Origin: Lachnospiraceae bacterium
GTDB lineage: Bacteria; Bacillota; Clostridia; Lachnospirales; Lachnospiraceae
Assembly (NCBI GenBank): GCA_900752065.1
Contig: CAADTT010000041.1
Coordinates: 1 to 6,198 of the forward strand
Length of the DNA: 6,198 nt
Direction: 5' to 3'
Part shown: positions 6,015-6,198 of the stretch, piece by piece
Layout: every line of letters begins with the position of its first letter
Numbering within the stretch: position 1 is the first letter of the stretch
Notes under the pieces: model-generated
Seen by the model: the letters and a program-made list of their open reading frames with translations, nothing else
What the model was told of the DNA's origin: nothing
Database searches by the model: none
Made by a program: the position numbers and the translations under genes

Positions 6015-6100
6015 ATGCCTTAGTATGCAAAAAAGCTGCCTGTGGCATATTTTTTGTATGCCTTAGTATGCAAAAAAGCTGCCTGTGGCAGGTTTTTTGT
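6015..6100 (+). repeat. Two tandem 43-bp direct repeats (6015-6057, 6058-6100)
   Basis: The two units follow each other without a gap and match at 41 of 43 positions; the only differences are TA (6048-6049) against GG (6091-6092). Each begins ATGCCTTAGTATGC, runs through an A6 tract and the core CTGCCTGTGGCA, and ends TTTTTTGT. The layout is A-tract, small dyad, T-tract in both copies, so the duplicated unit is itself terminator-like. Confidence 0.93.
6072..6098. terminator. Putative bidirectional terminator in the second 43-bp unit
   Basis: An A6 run (6072-6077) precedes CTGCC-TGT-GGCAG (6079-6091), a 5-bp stem with a 3-nt loop, and a T6 run follows (6093-6098). The flanking A and T runs can extend the stem past one G-G mismatch and make the element usable on either strand. 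The first unit has the same design but a shorter core stem (TGCC/GGCA), because its two variant bases break the pairing. It could back up the UUCG terminator or insulate from a neighbour beyond the window. Confidence 0.65.
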
Positions 6101-6198
6101 CAGTTTTGAAAGGTAAAAAAAATTCGCACAAAATGTGCTGATTTCATGTGGATTCCTAAAAGATGGTGTAAAATATAAGAAAAACTTTTTCGCAGAGG

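Noticed and set aside
5348..6048. Minus-strand open frames over the 3' end of the gene and its terminator.
   Set aside because: They are antisense to a clear LRR domain and the terminator hairpin, the hydrophobic look comes from the complement of Lys-rich codons, and no ribosome binding site or promoter supports them.

Overview
This window is essentially one very large gene in its own transcription unit. The gene (359-5971, + strand) encodes a 1870-residue secreted, multidomain carbohydrate-active protein. The host looks like a gut Firmicute, most likely a Lachnospiraceae relative. The reasons are the AT-rich intergenic DNA with a sigma-A promoter and a strong Gram-positive ribosome binding site, and the surface-protein modules (Big_2, LamG, FIVAR). 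The lysine-rich BspA-like leucine-rich C-terminus also fits, as it is common in that family. The species cannot be named from the sequence.

Layout. Positions 1-358 hold no gene. They contain a good promoter (TTGACA, 17-bp spacer, TAGAAT; 114-142), a leader of about 210 nt, and a ribosome binding site at 343-350. An in-frame TAA lies directly before the ATG and fixes the start. The protein reads in this order: signal peptide, galactose-binding-like beta-sandwich, GH123/DUF4091-type N-domain and catalytic barrel with an Asp-Glu pair, helical segment, Big_2, LamG-like lectin fold, Big_2, BNR/sialidase-like propeller with three clear Asp-boxes, two FIVAR modules, proline-rich linker, and a basic leucine-rich-repeat tail. 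Two tandem stop codons are followed by a UUCG-capped intrinsic terminator. After it come two 43-bp direct repeats, each carrying a further A-tract/hairpin/T-tract unit. The last ~100 bases are AT-rich and contain no recognisable gene.

How it works together. The protein appears to be exported and held on the cell surface by its non-catalytic modules. It joins a predicted beta-N-acetylgalactosaminidase-type glycosidase to a divergent sialidase-fold domain. Host glycans that carry both beta-GalNAc and sialic acid (for example Sda/Cad-type epitopes on mucin, or ganglioside-like glycans) are a natural but untested guess for the substrate. The main caution is that the sialidase-like domain lacks the canonical RIP arginine and an obvious acid aspartate, so it may be inactive, lectin-like, or an enzyme of different specificity.
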